Positions 35,770 to 47,680 of a stretch of 64,000 nt of DNA are shown piece after piece. How positions within the stretch are numbered: position 1 is the stretch's first letter; each line of letters opens with the position of its first letter. Under the pieces are notes generated by a model, which saw only the letters and a list, made by a program, of their open reading frames with translations, searched no databases and was not told the origin of the DNA. The DNA comes from Dipodascopsis uninucleata var. uninucleata (Eukaryota > Ascomycota > Lipomycetes > Lipomycetales > Lipomycetaceae), in contig JAJLTO010000012.1 in assembly GCA_030568195.1 (NCBI GenBank), positions 248,001 to 312,000 of the forward strand, written 5' to 3'. Position numbers and translations under genes: made by a program.

Positions 35770-35829
35770 ATCTCTTTCTTTGATAAAATAATAGAAAGGA
35801 CCTGAGATATTTCCGAACAGAACCTGAGG

Positions 35830-35884
35830 AAAATTTTTGAATGGGATTTTTTTTTTACCACTACAGAAAAATATTTATGATGAG
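35830..35884. promoter_or_regulatory. RRPE-like and PAC-like elements in the NOG2/PRP17 divergent promoter
   Basis: AAAATTTTTGA at 35830-35840 differs by one base from the complement of the RRPE motif TGAAAAATTTT. GATGAG at 35879-35884 is the PAC core. In yeasts the pair marks ribosome-biogenesis genes and sits at this distance (60-115 bp) from the start. Such short AT-rich motifs could be chance. Confidence 0.35.
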
Positions 35885-36064
35885 AAAATTTCTGCAGCTA
35901 AATTTGTATAAAAATTTGCCCTATCCCAGAATGCTAGAGCCCTATGGTATAGCCCTAATGAGCTTTCATTGCTCAGCATTTCGTAGTATGGAATTTTTTA
36001 CTGAAGAATCATAATCTTCATTTTGTGGAACATCATTAGAACTCGGTCGTGGCAACTTATCGAA

Positions 36065-37823
36065 ATGGCTGATTCAGATCATAAGAAGAAAAGCAAGGAA
36101 AATGAGGTCACAAACAAGAGTGGTATAAGCGAAATTCCTGACTTGCCAAAGGTTGATATAGCACCAATATCAACATTCAGCTATTCGGTATGTACAAGCT
36201 ACTTGTGATTTTCCGCTTATTATTAGATGGAGTACTATTGATCTAACAAGAACTTAGGGTGCCTTAGAGTCACAAGCTCTTATTCCCAAAATCACAGATA
36301 AAGTCGTGAAGTACAATCCGACCTATGATGATCTAACGAAGCCCATTGTTGGACCTGCTAATCCCAAGGGAGATGACTCGCTTAAAAGGAAGAACATGCT
36401 AACAGGGTATGCAGAGGAACAGGCGTATAATGACGCTGTATTCAGAATACAACATCGAACATTTCAGTCGTTAGGATATGCGCGAGATCCGTCATTAGAT
36501 GGGCAGTTTGGTCAATTTGTTGGTGATATATCGAAAGCTGAAGCAAACCAAGGCAAAGATATTTTGGATATAAGGACAACTAAAGAAGAAGTGAGAGCTT
36601 TGAAGAGAAAGCGCGACAGTAAAGGTGACTCGAGCATTTTGGATGGCGAAAATGCGTATAAAGGACCTTGGGCTATGTACAAAAATGCGGAAGAAACGTC
36701 ATCGTCAGATGAAGAAGAGGAGGAAGAAGAGGAGCAATATATTGCAGAGCCTGCTATAACAAGCGAGTCCGAAGAAGCTGTTACAGCCACCGAAAAGACC
36801 CAGTTCCATGGCCACTCTTTATACGACTATCTCGGAAGGACATACATGCATGTTCCTAAAGATTTGGATATTGACCTCGATAAGGAGCCAGGCGTACAAA
36901 CATGTTATATACCGAAGAGACGTGTTCACACCTGGGCTGGTCACAAGAATGGCGTCTCAGCTCTTAGGTTTTTTCCTCGACATGGTCATTTGCTATTATC
37001 GAGTGGCATGGATAGTAAGGTTAAATTATGGGATTGCTACCATGACCGCGAACTATTAAGATCATATTCAGGACATAGTAAGGCTGTCAAAGACATTTGC
37101 TTCAGTAATGATGGCCGCAAGTTCTTGTCAGCTTCTTTTGATCATATGATCAAGCTCTGGGATACAGAGACCGGCCAATGTATATCGAAATTTACTACTG
37201 GAAAGACACCTAACTGTGTTCGTATAAATCCAGATACGGATAAGCAAGATCAGTTTCTAGCGGGAATGTCGGACAAGAAAATTGTTCAGTTCGATATGAG
37301 AAGTGGAGAGATTGTACAAGAATACGATCATCATCTCGGTGCTGTCAACAGTATTACTTTTGTGGACGATAATCGCAGATTTATGACTACATCTGACGAT
37401 AAGTCTATAAGAGTATGGGAATGGCAAATCAATGTCCCAATTAAATTTATTGCTGACCCTCAACAGCATTCCATGCCAACAGTCGCTCTCCATCCTTCAG
37501 GAAAATATGTCGCGGCTCAAAGTCTTGACAATCAGATACTCGTTTTTGGTGCAACAGACAGGTTTAGACAGAACAGAAAGAAAGTGTTTAGAGGTAACAA
37601 TTGTGCGGGTTATGCTATTGGGCTTGATTTCTCACCTGACGGACAGTTTTTGATGTCTGGCGATTCTGGTGGATATGCCTGCTTCTGGGATTGGAAAACA
37701 ACTCAAATGAAGAGCAAATTCAAGGCGCATGAAAGGGCTTTGACGTGTATCGCAGCTCACCCACAGGAAACGAGTAAAGTGGCCACTGGAGGACTTGATT
37801 CTAAAATTTGCTACTGGGATTAG
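36065..37823 (+). CDS. PRP17: pre-mRNA splicing factor PRP17 (CDC40), WD40
   Basis: Two exons (36065-36187, 36258-37823; 70-nt intron, GTATGT...AACTTAG) give 562 aa. Prp17 is a WD40 protein needed for the second catalytic step of splicing. The N-terminal half contains the family blocks VVKYNPTYDDLTKPIVGPANP and NMLTGYAEEQAYNDAVFRIQHRTFQSLGYARDPS, plus an acidic run (EEEEEEEE near residue 195). Then FHGHSLYDYLGRTYMHVP introduces a C-terminal seven-blade propeller with HTWAGHKNGVSALRFFPRHGHLLLS, SGHSKAVKDICFSNDGRKFLSASFDHMIKLWD and the terminal GGLDSKICYWD. This is textbook Prp17. The short first exon (41 codons) is supported by an ATG and an exact in-frame join. Confidence 0.94.
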
Positions 37824-37987
37824 TTATAAGCATATTTGTGATATTGTAATACTATTATTCGCATTAAAATTCGTTGTACTATAAACTAGCATTCATGTTA
37901 GCGGGATTTTATGTATTTTAATTTACGCTAAAGTCCATAACTATTCGAAGGCATGATGAAAATTTGTCCAAATTGGCTATTTTCCAG

Positions 37988-38820
37988 TTAAGTGCTCTTG
38001 TGTTCTAATTCATAGATCCAGTCATTCAATCCATGTTTGTTGCGACTGATCTCTATAGCAAGGAATTGCATTCGAGGAACTGTAAGATAAGTACGATATT
38101 ATCATCTGTTAGCATAGCCAATGAGCAGAATCATATTATATTTATCATACCAAAAATTGTCGTGTGCTCCTGATACTCGTCTTTTGATCCAACTCGTAAC
38201 AGTGTCCCAAAGTTGAAATCATGAACCTAAATACAAATTAGTTGTCTGTCCATTTCGAACATGTGCTAGCTAGTTACGCTCCATCTTACCGTCTTCTCGT
38301 ATGTGTTCATAAATTTACGCCATCGCTCCTTTCCCTTGGCGGACTTCATATCATCCTCGTTGATAGATGCTACCGACTCCGGTGTACTGTACTCTGGGAA
38401 CTCTTCCATAAAATGCTTATAGATCTCATCATCCATTCTATTTACCAATATACCACAAATAATATTTAGTCAATCGACTGTCTAGCGAGCATTTAATATT
38501 CTAATACTAAAGCTTACCCAGTCAAGCGTAAAGTAGAGCCTTTGACTTTTTCAAGCAGATTCCAATAAGTCTCTATAGACTTTTAGCCAAGACTGTCTTC
38601 TTCATTCATTAAAGGTATAATAGCTTAGAAATAGTTGAAACTTACGGGCTTGCATGACAGCTTTAACGGCAAACTGTTTCTCGATCTATATCACAAAAAG
38701 GTAAAAAGGAATATTAGATCAACCTCTGATCCCGCACAAAATAATATTGATTGCACTTAATTGTCATACATCTTCGAGATTATCCGCATTTTCAGCATCG
38801 AATTTCTTAGGTGTTGCCAT
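37988..38820 (-). CDS. PBDC1: PBDC1 family protein (yeast YPL225W/Chp1), eEF1A biogenesis chaperone
   Basis: Six exons (38820-38770, 38685-38646, 38572-38518, 38437-38290, 38226-38151, 38079-37988) encode 153 aa, the family's usual size. After splicing the protein reads IEKQFAVKAVMQAQTYWNLLEKVKGSTLRLTGMDDEIYKHF..., then NEDDMKSAKGKERWRKFMNTYE, HDFNFGTLLR and RNKHGLNDWIYE. It aligns end to end with yeast Ypl225w as I recall it (AQTYWSLLEKVKGSQLRLT, DYNFGTLLR, NRHGLNDWI). The yeast protein has been described as a cotranslational chaperone for eEF1A. Five introns interrupt 462 coding bases, the densest splicing in the window; the third exon starts only two codons before TYWNLLEK. A TCACGTGA site lies 150 bp upstream. 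Confidence 0.92.
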
Positions 38821-39831
38821 TTTCGATTCACGATATATTAATTGATATAAATTCTTCTGTAGCCAAAAATTTGTTCTATATATCTAATGATATCTCTTAA
38901 CAGAACTTTTTTGATGCTTTCTCATTTGGCTGCATTCGTTTTTTCACTAGTTGGTCGAGATTAAATATCACGTGATTACGCAATATAGCAATATCCCATA
39001 AAATACTTTTGACGGATATATATTAAAAGAACTGTCAATTACATGTGTACTAAGCAAATTAGTAAATAAATTGAGTGGAATTGACGATATAAATGATGAT
39101 ATCATATCATATTAAAGAATTTATTAATTTCCGTGGTCAATTGATATAATTACCGGACTACAATGCTTCTCAAAATCTACGCTCATACGATAAAACTGAG
39201 AGTTTAAGAGATCAGTCTTGATTGATAGCAAGACTAAGAAGGTCAAAAAAAACTACATTTCTTTCTTTCTATTGATATGTAAAGAAAAATTTTTAGAAAC
39301 TATGCAGAGAAGACCAAGAGGAAATACAAGTCTGAACCATATGGTAATCTACTTATTAAGCAGGTGGTGTGAATTGTGGCCGTAGAACATCATTTATGAG
39401 GTTTAGGTGAATTGGATAAAGATCTGATTACGATTGTACATAATTAATGGCGAGTATATGCCCTAAAGTGAGAAGTCATTCCACCTTATGCCATATAAAG
39501 AACACATCCCGACTTGCGCGATAGCCATGTATTAATGTCTGCTACAGAAGTTTCGTTCTGGAAGCCATATAGACGCACCTAAGCATCCTGGGCTCGCATT
39601 TCCAGATATAAGTATAATTCAATTGGTGTTAATTATTTATGAGTATCAGGCTATAGAGGAACTTCTGATATATAATAAGGAGCTTGCATTTTGGTACTTG
39701 GTTGATAAGTGAACCTCTAAACATATATTATCTGGAGCATTCAGCTTCGAGCATTTTATCCAGGATACATAGATAGAGACAAGATCACTTAATTATTCCA
39801 GTTGTCTGTGTAGGGTGATTAGTTTTTAGAT
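38821..39831. other. divergent promoter region, PBDC1 / AP-3 delta
   Basis: One kilobase between divergent starts, AT-rich. Apart from the E-box, no ORF, RNA gene or repeat was recognised. Confidence 0.4.
38968..38975. promoter_or_regulatory. TCACGTGA palindrome upstream of PBDC1
   Basis: A Cbf1/bHLH-type E-box within the 10-bp palindrome ATCACGTGAT. It lies 150 bp upstream of the PBDC1 start and 857 bp upstream of AP-3 delta. The functional assignment is inferred from the motif only. Confidence 0.35.
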
Positions 39832-42800
39832 ATGGCTAGTCGAGCGAGCAAGGCTTCTTTGTAAGTAAATACAGTGTACTCTTACTGATAAAATATGCCG
39901 GACGATTTCTTGGCTACTTTATTCTTCTACTACAGTTGTCGCTGATCAGGTTACGACTGAGAGCATTAAAGAATGGCAATGCAATCTGACTGTAACTGGA
40001 TTTGAAATCATTAAAATTATTAACAATATTGTGAAATAGATTTAAGAAGTCACTTCACGACCTCATTCGGGGAATACGCGCATGCAAAGATCCAGAAGCG
40101 ACCGATAAATATATCCGAGATGCTATCTCGGAATGTCGAAAAGAGGTCCTTGCACAAGATATGGATGTGAAGACAATGGCAGTTATGAAACTCGCTTACC
40201 TTCAAATGCTGGGATATGATATGGCATGGGCATCATTTAATGTTTTAGAAGTGATGTCGTCTTCTAAGTTCTCGCAAAAACGAATTGGATATCTTGCAGC
40301 AATGCAGAGCTTTGGTGCCGATACCGATGTTCTTATGTTAACTACAAACATGCTGAAGAAGGTATTTTTTATTTTAGAATCTATTATTAGTCTTTTCTCT
40401 CTCTTATTAATTATTAATTGTTAATAATAGGATCTTTCCTCCGCAAACCATTTAGACGTTGCAATTGCAATTAGTGGAATCTCTAATATTGTTTCGCCAA
40501 GTTTGGCTAGAGATTTATCAGATGATTTACTGAAAATGATTAACCATTCGCGACCATATGTTCGAAAGAAAGCAGTACTTGTTATGTATAAGATATTCTT
40601 ACAGTTTCCGGAGGCATTGCGAAGTTCTTTTCCTCGTCTTCGTGAAAAACTGGAAGATCCTGAGATATCTGTTGTGTCAGCAACAGTAAATGTTATTTGT
40701 GAGCTGGCAAAAAAGCATCCAAAGAACTATCTTCCTTTAGCACCACAGTTATTTAATATTTTAACGACATCTTCTAATAACTGGATGCTTATAAAGATCA
40801 TCAAATTGGTATGGATAAGTATTATATTATATTATTGGATATATGTAGATTTACTAACTTTAAATAGTTCTCTTCGTTAGCACCAATTGAACCACGTCTC
40901 AAGGCTAAATTAGTTCCGCCTATCACTAATATCATTCAAACAACGACTGCGATGTCATTATTGTATGAGTGTATTAACTGTATCGTTGCTGGTGGTATGC
41001 TCGATAAGGATGACGAACAATTGGCGACTATGTGTGTCAATAAGTTACGTGAGTTTTTTGAGGAGACCGATCAGAATCTGAAGTTTGTAGGTCTTTTGGC
41101 ATATAACAAAATTGTTTTAATTCATCCAAATCTGGTCGCCCAAAATGTCGATGTTGTCATGGACTGTATGGATGATCCAGATCTTTCTATTCGACAGAGA
41201 GCTGTTGAGCTTGTGGTTTATTTAATTAATCCAGAAACTATATTTGATGTCGTTAAAAGATTAATGCTTCAGCTGATTCCTCAGAGCAGGGATCAAGTTT
41301 TACCTGAGTCTTACAGGGCGGAGGTTGTACGGCGTATTTTGGACATGTGCTCTAATAATACGTATGCAAATGTTACAAATTTTGAGTGGTACATAGCAGT
41401 GTTGGTCGACTTAGTCAAAATCTCAGAGGGCATCAAAGATGTCGGAGTCGAGATCGGCTTAGAGCTGCAGAATGTTGCTGTGCGTGTGCGTTCAGTAAGG
41501 GATAATGCAGTGAATGCGGCTGCTAGAATGGTTTGCGATCGTAACATTCTAAATAAAAATGTTGGTGTCTTGAAATATGCAAGCTGGATTGTTGGTGAAT
41601 ATGCCATTTATTTAGACAATCCTGATGTTGTTTTGGACTTCATGCTAAAATTAGAACCACATCTGGTTTCAGCGGATATCGAAGCTGCTTACATTCAATC
41701 TATTCCTAAGGTTTTTGCTGTGTATGCTGGATCTTCACAGATTCCCTGGACCCAGTCTCGAGTTAATGAGGTAATGCAACTGACAGCGAGAATCGAAGCG
41801 TTTTTGGAATCATATGCAACATCTATGGATATTGAGGTACAGGAACGTGCTGTCGAATTTCTAGAATTTTTCCGTTTGATAGAGCTTTCGGTAACTGAAC
41901 GACAAGGGGATGATACCCAACTTGAGCCTCCTCTTCTTATTACTCAAGCAATGTCTTCCATGTTCAATATGTGGGAACTAAATCCCGTTTCTACGAAAGC
42001 TCAAAGAAAGATTCCAATTCCTGAAGGCCTTGATTTAGATGAAGAATTTAATGATCCCGTATATGTCTCAGAATCAGAGGATGAGGATGAACTGCTCTTG
42101 CGCCAACAGCTACTTAAGCAGCAGGCAGAATTAGCGAACAAAAATGTTAATTCTACCAGTAATGGTAAAATTAAGAAAGGAATTAAGCTTGTAACACCAG
42201 AAACATCAGAGGATGAAGAAGAGAAAGAACGCAAAAAAGCCGAGCGTAGAAAGCGCCAACAAGATGATCCATTTTACATTTTGGAGTCTGAAAAAGTTGT
42301 ATCCAAATCCAAGAAGATATCTGATAGTGCATCAGACACGGATGAAGATGATCCAATGAGAGATGAAGAATTAGATATTGACTCCATTCCAATAATGGAA
42401 CTAGAAATTGCTTCTGTCAGCACTACTACGAAAAAATCCAAGAATAAGAAAAGTAATCGCAAGGCCCCTGTTCATATTGATATCGTTCAGGAGGAGACGT
42501 TTGGAGGTGATGATGATCATGAGGACGACGATATCGATGGAAGGCCAAATATGAGGCGCACAGCTGGTTCGCGAAACGGCCGGTCGTCGTCTCAGAAATC
42601 AAAAGCTATCCTACGTGTCGATGCACGTGGTCTCGAAGGTTATGATATCGATGACGCTGAAGATGATGAGGTTGGTCGTCAAGAGGTGGAAAAGTTCAAA
42701 CAGGAAATTTTGGAGGCTCGTAGAAGAGCTGAACAAGTTGAGGAGGAGGAAGCAGAGGCCACGCACATTGTTGTGAAGAAAAAGAAGAAGGCCAAGTCAT

Positions 42801-43060
42801 CTACTACAGTGAAGAAGACTAAGAAATTATCCAAAAAGTCTAAAGATTCTGATATTGAAGATCCGGCAAGAGAACCAAAAAAGGCTACTAAAAAGTCAAA
42901 GTCTACTAAAGTCAAGGTCGTGAAGTCTGGTCAACCAGCTAATGAGACCGATGGTGAGCATAAAGAAAAACCGACAGAAGAGGAGAACACCAAGGCAAAA
43001 GAAAATACGGAAAAGGTAGATTCTGAAGGCGTTGTAGCCTCTATCCAAAATATTGAATAG
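39832..43060 (+). CDS. APL5: AP-3 adaptor complex subunit delta
   Basis: Four exons (39832-39860, 40040-40361, 40431-40808, 40868-43060; introns 179, 69 and 59 nt) encode 973 aa. AP-3 carries cargo from Golgi/endosome to the vacuole, and delta is one of its two large subunits. The adaptin trunk matches closely: KKSLHDLIRGIRACKD, ECRKEVLAQDMDVKTMAVMKLAYLQMLGYDMAWASFNVLEVMSS, LFSSLAPIEPRLKAKLVPPITNIIQTTTAMSLLYECINCIVAGG and FVGLLAYNKIVLIHPNLVAQ. After about residue 600 comes a hinge of acidic Ser-rich and Lys-rich stretches (KKKKKAKSS, KKTKKLSKKSK). No folded ear domain is obvious. The first coding exon is only 29 nt but is fixed by frame and ATG. Confidence 0.95.
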
Positions 43061-43531
43061 ATTTCACATGGAGGGAACAAATGTCAAGTTCTACAAATGA
43101 ATTTATCAAACAATTTGGGATCTTCTCCTAGTAATATTTCTGGTAGTTTTCTCTTTCAAGTGGAGGAGTTAACGATCGCTATGCATATTTAAAACTTTCT
43201 GTTTGTAATTTCTGTCTTATTCATTTTTATTTATTTTTATGGCTTTTTATTGGTCAGTTTTAGTATGTTACGACAGTCATTTAGCTTATGTAGAGAGCAA
43301 TTTTGGTATGCATTCTCTGATATTTAGGTAAATAGAAAGCTTTCGATGAGTATATAATTCAATATATTGAGACAAAAATAATTGATTGCTTACGTTTAAA
43401 TTAAATGAAAAAGAGATAATCCTGATTCTCATAAATTATTCCAGTCAATAGCCAATTAAAGAGCTATAGCGACAAATACGGAATATAAAAACAAGGCAAT
43501 AAATCAAAAAACATTCCTTATACTAAAAGTG
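43061..43531. other. convergent 3' region, AP-3 delta / Ste6-like
   Basis: About 470 bp of AT-rich, T-rich sequence between facing stop codons. Nothing besides probable 3' UTRs was seen. Confidence 0.45.
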
Positions 43532-46500
43532 TTATTCCCATTCCCCGCCACTGATCAAGTTCACTAAATGTCCATTTCGAATTTTTATGAGATCTGAATA
43601 GCGACCAGTTTCAATTATTCTACCGCTATCCATGACTATGACTCGCTGGGAATGCTCCATCATCTCTTGACTATGCGTAACAATGATCACGGTAGGCATG
43701 TAATTATTATTATTTTCCGTCATCTTTTGCAATTGAACAATCGTAGATCGCACGTGCCTAGCAGATAGAGCATCAAGTGCTGATGTACATTCGTCTAAAA
43801 TGAGAATTCTTGGTTTTCGAATTAATGCTCTTGCAATTGCTATTCGTTGCGCTTGTCCACCAGAGATCAGCTGAGCACTTCCACTCAGATGTGTATCAAA
43901 GCCATCTGGTAGTGAAGATATAAAATCATATACTCCCGATTTCATACAAGCCTCCTCAACTTCTGTCAACGTCACTTCGTTCGAGGCAAGGCCATATATG
44001 AGATTATTGTAAATAGAATCATCAAAGAAACAACTATTTTGTGTTACCACTGCAATATCACGACGTAGCGCACGTAAGTTTATATCTTTGATGTCCACAC
44101 CGTCTATCTCTATGGTTCCACTGGAGGGCATCAAAAGTCTTGTTACCATATTCACCAATGTCGTTTTTCCACAACCTGACGAGCCAACAATCGCTACTGT
44201 TTCTCCAGGATTAATAATAAGAGATATGTCAGTTAAAACGCAAAAGTCACGACCACGGTACGAGAAATTAATATTTCGAAATTCTATTCTTGAGCCACGT
44301 CTTTCTCTTACTGGTGAGTATTCTCCAGTTGATTCAATGCAATCACTAGAGCTTTCACTACATAAGCTCAATAATTTCAAAGCACTTGCTTTGGCCTTGT
44401 CAAGATGAGGCAAGTAAGAGACTATGACAGACGCGTTGAAACTGGAGAACACGACCAAAGTAAAGACAGTTATGACTTGGGAAACCGAATATCGACCATC
44501 CGATATTAGAACCGCGCCGTAATAGAAAAGAATAGTTTCCATTAGCTTTTCTGCTATATCATTCAACCCCGCAGCACCGCCCAAATATAAACTTTGATGA
44601 AGAGCTGCTCTTTTGACTGCTAGTGATTTCTCCATACACTTATGCATGAAGTGATTTTCGAGCACTAAAACCTTCACAGTTCTTATACTTGTAGTGACCT
44701 CATAGATTGTATCACCAAACTCATCTGCACGTTCTCTATAGCTCCTAGTAGTATTATTGGATACTTTCGCGAATATTCTGGAAGATCCATATGCGAGCGG
44801 TCCAAGCGACAATCCAACAAGTGTTAGCTGCCATCCCAGTGTCAGCGCCCAGATAATGCCAACCAATGACATCACAACTGCCGCTAAAACCTTTCCAACA
44901 AATTTGCCAGTGAGAATACGCATCTCCTCTGAATCATTTACGATCACTTGAGATAATGCATTTGCAGATCGTAAATCTCGTGAAACTATCTTATCTGAAT
45001 CAGCATTTTCAGAACAGTTCTGAGAGAACCAACTGTATTCTTTGTGCAAGACATTTCTAAATGCAAGGTTGCGGAGTCTATATATCCAGCGTTCTCCTGC
45101 AGTTTCTAATACAAAGATACTCAAATAGCTAGTTAAAAAGTCTGCAATTGCGACTACTAGAACAATTAGAGGCCATTTAATACCACGCGCGGACGATATA
45201 CTAAACGTCGAGTACAATAGTTTAGAGAAAGTGTAAGAAAATGCAGGCATTGTAGCACCATTACATATAGCAGTGATAAGACCAAAAGTGAGATTCCATT
45301 TCCGCGTGTGCGAATAAAAGATAATAGTTAAAAATCTCGAGTAAGATACATCAGCGTCCACTGACGAATTTGCTTTAATATCTCTTTCTTTAAATTCATC
45401 AACTACCGGACTTGTAGTCTCACTATTATATCCAGAACGAACTAAACAATTAGTTCGAAGCTGATGGTCCAGTCGGGCTCTTCGCGATGTATCACCAGCT
45501 AACAAGGCCATGTTTTCACCCCGATATCGATATACGTCATAATTCGACCACCGTGACGTAGAACTTAAATCATTATGCCAATTCCCTAGACTTATAGATG
45601 ACCAGCGATCCTTCAAATTATTTCGAACACTAAAATCATCATAATAATCATAAAAAGCATTTTTTGACGTTGTTATCGTATGCGAAAACTCAGGAATTGC
45701 TAGAACCTTTGATAGTCTCGATGACTTCGGCGGATATTTTGAAGTTTCCAGTATATGCTGAAATTCTGGTGACTCTGATTCATTAGCAGATGAGTACATG
45801 AGATCCATAAAAGGACCATAGATATCTGCTTGTAAATGGTCACGAATACCTTGTTGCACCACACAACCATCTTTAAAAACAACCACATTATCTTCATGGC
45901 CAATTTGACTTATTTCGTGCGTAATTATTATGGTCGTCTTACCTTTCCGCCAGACACGAATAGCATCAAGAATTAAACCTCTAGATACTATGTCCAAAGC
46001 ACTGGTAGCTTCATCTAGAATCAGTACATGACTGTCTCTGATTTTAGCTCTAGCCAGTGCAACACGTTGGCGCTGACCACCGCTCAGGTCTTTTCCAGAA
46101 GCATCCAGCAAGGTGTTCTCGTATTCAGAAAAGTCGTTCAGAGTCTCCAAGAGCATCGACATTTGAATAGCTTCTTTGAGTGTAGAATCATCAACGAGTT
46201 CGGGCCTCTCACTACCCAAACGGATATTGTTAGCAATTGTATCACGAAATAATACACAGTCTTGTTGTACGACTGTTATCTGACGTCGCAGCCAACTATG
46301 TGAGAGAAATAACACGTCTGTGTCATCTATTGTGATAGTACCAGTAAGAGGCTTATACAGATCAAGAATCAGAGAGTGCAAAGTAGATTTTCCTGATCCT
46401 GACTCTCCTACTATGAATGTCATCTGGTATTCGGGAATGCAGAAAGAAACATTCTGAAGTACTAATACATTCGGCCTAGTAGGATATGCGAAAGAAACAT

Positions 46501-47680
46501 CTTTAAATTCAATTACCCCTCGAATGTCTTCCTTAGTGAGGCCATCTGTAGGCCGCTTTCTGGTTTGCGAGTCATTGATAATGCTCGATAAAGATTCAGC
46601 CGCCAATTTAGCTTTTGCCAAAGAAATAAACTGTGGTGCAAGATGCTGTACACTATGAGATAATATATTGCAAGACCAAAACACCGTCATTACATGACCA
46701 GAGGTTATTTTACCTTGTCGGACGAGATGGCTTCCATACCAGAATCCTTGGATAAACATTACCAAAACAAAAAACTTACATAGTGACTGTTGAGTGGCAT
46801 AAAAAAAAGCTAAGCGCTGCATCAGCCTAGAAGAAGCTTTTGATAGCGCTTTGAACTTTCTCGTTTCAGTGGTTTGACCATTAAACAGTTTGACGGTCTG
46901 AATATTAGAAATTGCCCAGTCGACGACTTTGGCAGTGGAAACAGAGACGTCCTTTTCTTTTGCAATGCTGACATTAATGGGCTTCGACGTAGTTATACCG
47001 ATGACCATTAATATAGGTATTGTAATAAGGATAATGAGAGTGAGTTGCCATGAATAATACAGAGCCAAAACAAACGAGAGAATAAATTTGCCGATGTAAA
47101 AGAGGCATCTTCCGATATTGTCCGACATACCAGAGCGATAGTCTTCAAAGTGTTTCTGACATCTGACTGACAACGCACCTGGACTTTCTAAAGCATCGTA
47201 CCATGAAGCCTCCTTCGACATGATAGCATCCACGAGCAGTGTTCTTGCATTTTCCATTTGACGCTCTGTAAACCAACCCCAAAAAAAATATAAGCCTGTC
47301 CATCCAAAGAAGCCTGCGATCGAAATCAAAAATAGTGCCCAGAGGTAAGGAGTGATAGTCTTCACAAGACTCTCAGACTCCTGTCCATATTGCGAGTAAG
47401 AACTGACTATCCGCCCAAGTACAATCGAGAGTGCTACTGGCGTTACCGACAAAAGCGATGTTGATAGAAGCGCACATAACAAGATTAAATGGTCCAATTT
47501 TCGGGAAAACTTGTATAACGATGATATTGACGGCTTTATTTCTTCCTGACACACAACTGTTGGCAATATCAGTGGTTTCTCGCTGTGACTATCACTAAAG
47601 CTCTCCGTGGTCGTTGTCGCGGGCGTGTCAACATTACGGTTATTCGATACAATAACTACGGTCTTCTCAGCACTAGCCAT
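43532..47680 (-). CDS. STE6: Ste6/Mam1-type ABC transporter (lipopeptide pheromone exporter)
   Basis: Intronless, 1382 aa. A full-length ABCB exporter with TMD-NBD-TMD-NBD order. NBD1 has Walker A GESGSGKST near residue 425, signature LSGGQRQR near 532 and Walker B LILDEATSALD. NBD2 has GSSGCGKTT near 1164, ISGGQAQRIAIARA near 1270 and LILDECTSALD. The Cys in the second Walker B is also found in yeast Ste6. Membrane segments cluster at about 45-340 and 750-1050. Yeast Ste6 exports farnesylated a-factor and S. pombe Mam1 exports M-factor. I infer the same job, but a general drug exporter cannot be excluded. The start ATG (47680) follows a short open stretch without ATG. No pheromone precursor gene was recognised nearby. 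Confidence 0.82.
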   Translation of the reverse strand: MASAEKTVVIVSNNRNVDTPATTTTESFSDSHSEKPLILPTVVCQEEIKPSISSLYKFSRKLDHLILLCALLSTSLLSVTPVALSIVLGRIVSSYSQYGQESESLVKTITPYLWALFLISIAGFFGWTGLYFFWGWFTERQMENARTLLVDAIMSKEASWYDALESPGALSVRCQKHFEDYRSGMSDNIGRCLFYIGKFILSFVLALYYSWQLTLIILITIPILMVIGITTSKPINVSIAKEKDVSVSTAKVVDWAISNIQTVKLFNGQTTETRKFKALSKASSRLMQRLAFFYATQQSLCKFFVLVMFIQGFWYGSHLVRQGKITSGHVMTVFWSCNILSHSVQHLAPQFISLAKAKLAAESLSSIINDSQTRKRPTDGLTKEDIRGVIEFKDVSFAYPTRPNVLVLQNVSFCIPEYQMTFIVGESGSGKSTLHSLILDLYKPLTGTITIDDTDVLFLSHSWLRRQITVVQQDCVLFRDTIANNIRLGSERPELVDDSTLKEAIQMSMLLETLNDFSEYENTLLDASGKDLSGGQRQRVALARAKIRDSHVLILDEATSALDIVSRGLILDAIRVWRKGKTTIIITHEISQIGHEDNVVVFKDGCVVQQGIRDHLQADIYGPFMDLMYSSANESESPEFQHILETSKYPPKSSRLSKVLAIPEFSHTITTSKNAFYDYYDDFSVRNNLKDRWSSISLGNWHNDLSSTSRWSNYDVYRYRGENMALLAGDTSRRARLDHQLRTNCLVRSGYNSETTSPVVDEFKERDIKANSSVDADVSYSRFLTIIFYSHTRKWNLTFGLITAICNGATMPAFSYTFSKLLYSTFSISSARGIKWPLIVLVVAIADFLTSYLSIFVLETAGERWIYRLRNLAFRNVLHKEYSWFSQNCSENADSDKIVSRDLRSANALSQVIVNDSEEMRILTGKFVGKVLAAVVMSLVGIIWALTLGWQLTLVGLSLGPLAYGSSRIFAKVSNNTTRSYRERADEFGDTIYEVTTSIRTVKVLVLENHFMHKCMEKSLAVKRAALHQSLYLGGAAGLNDIAEKLMETILFYYGAVLISDGRYSVSQVITVFTLVVFSSFNASVIVSYLPHLDKAKASALKLLSLCSESSSDCIESTGEYSPVRERRGSRIEFRNINFSYRGRDFCVLTDISLIINPGETVAIVGSSGCGKTTLVNMVTRLLMPSSGTIEIDGVDIKDINLRALRRDIAVVTQNSCFFDDSIYNNLIYGLASNEVTLTEVEEACMKSGVYDFISSLPDGFDTHLSGSAQLISGGQAQRIAIARALIRKPRILILDECTSALDALSARHVRSTIVQLQKMTENNNNYMPTVIIVTHSQEMMEHSQRVIVMDSGRIIETGRYSDLIKIRNGHLVNLISGGEWE

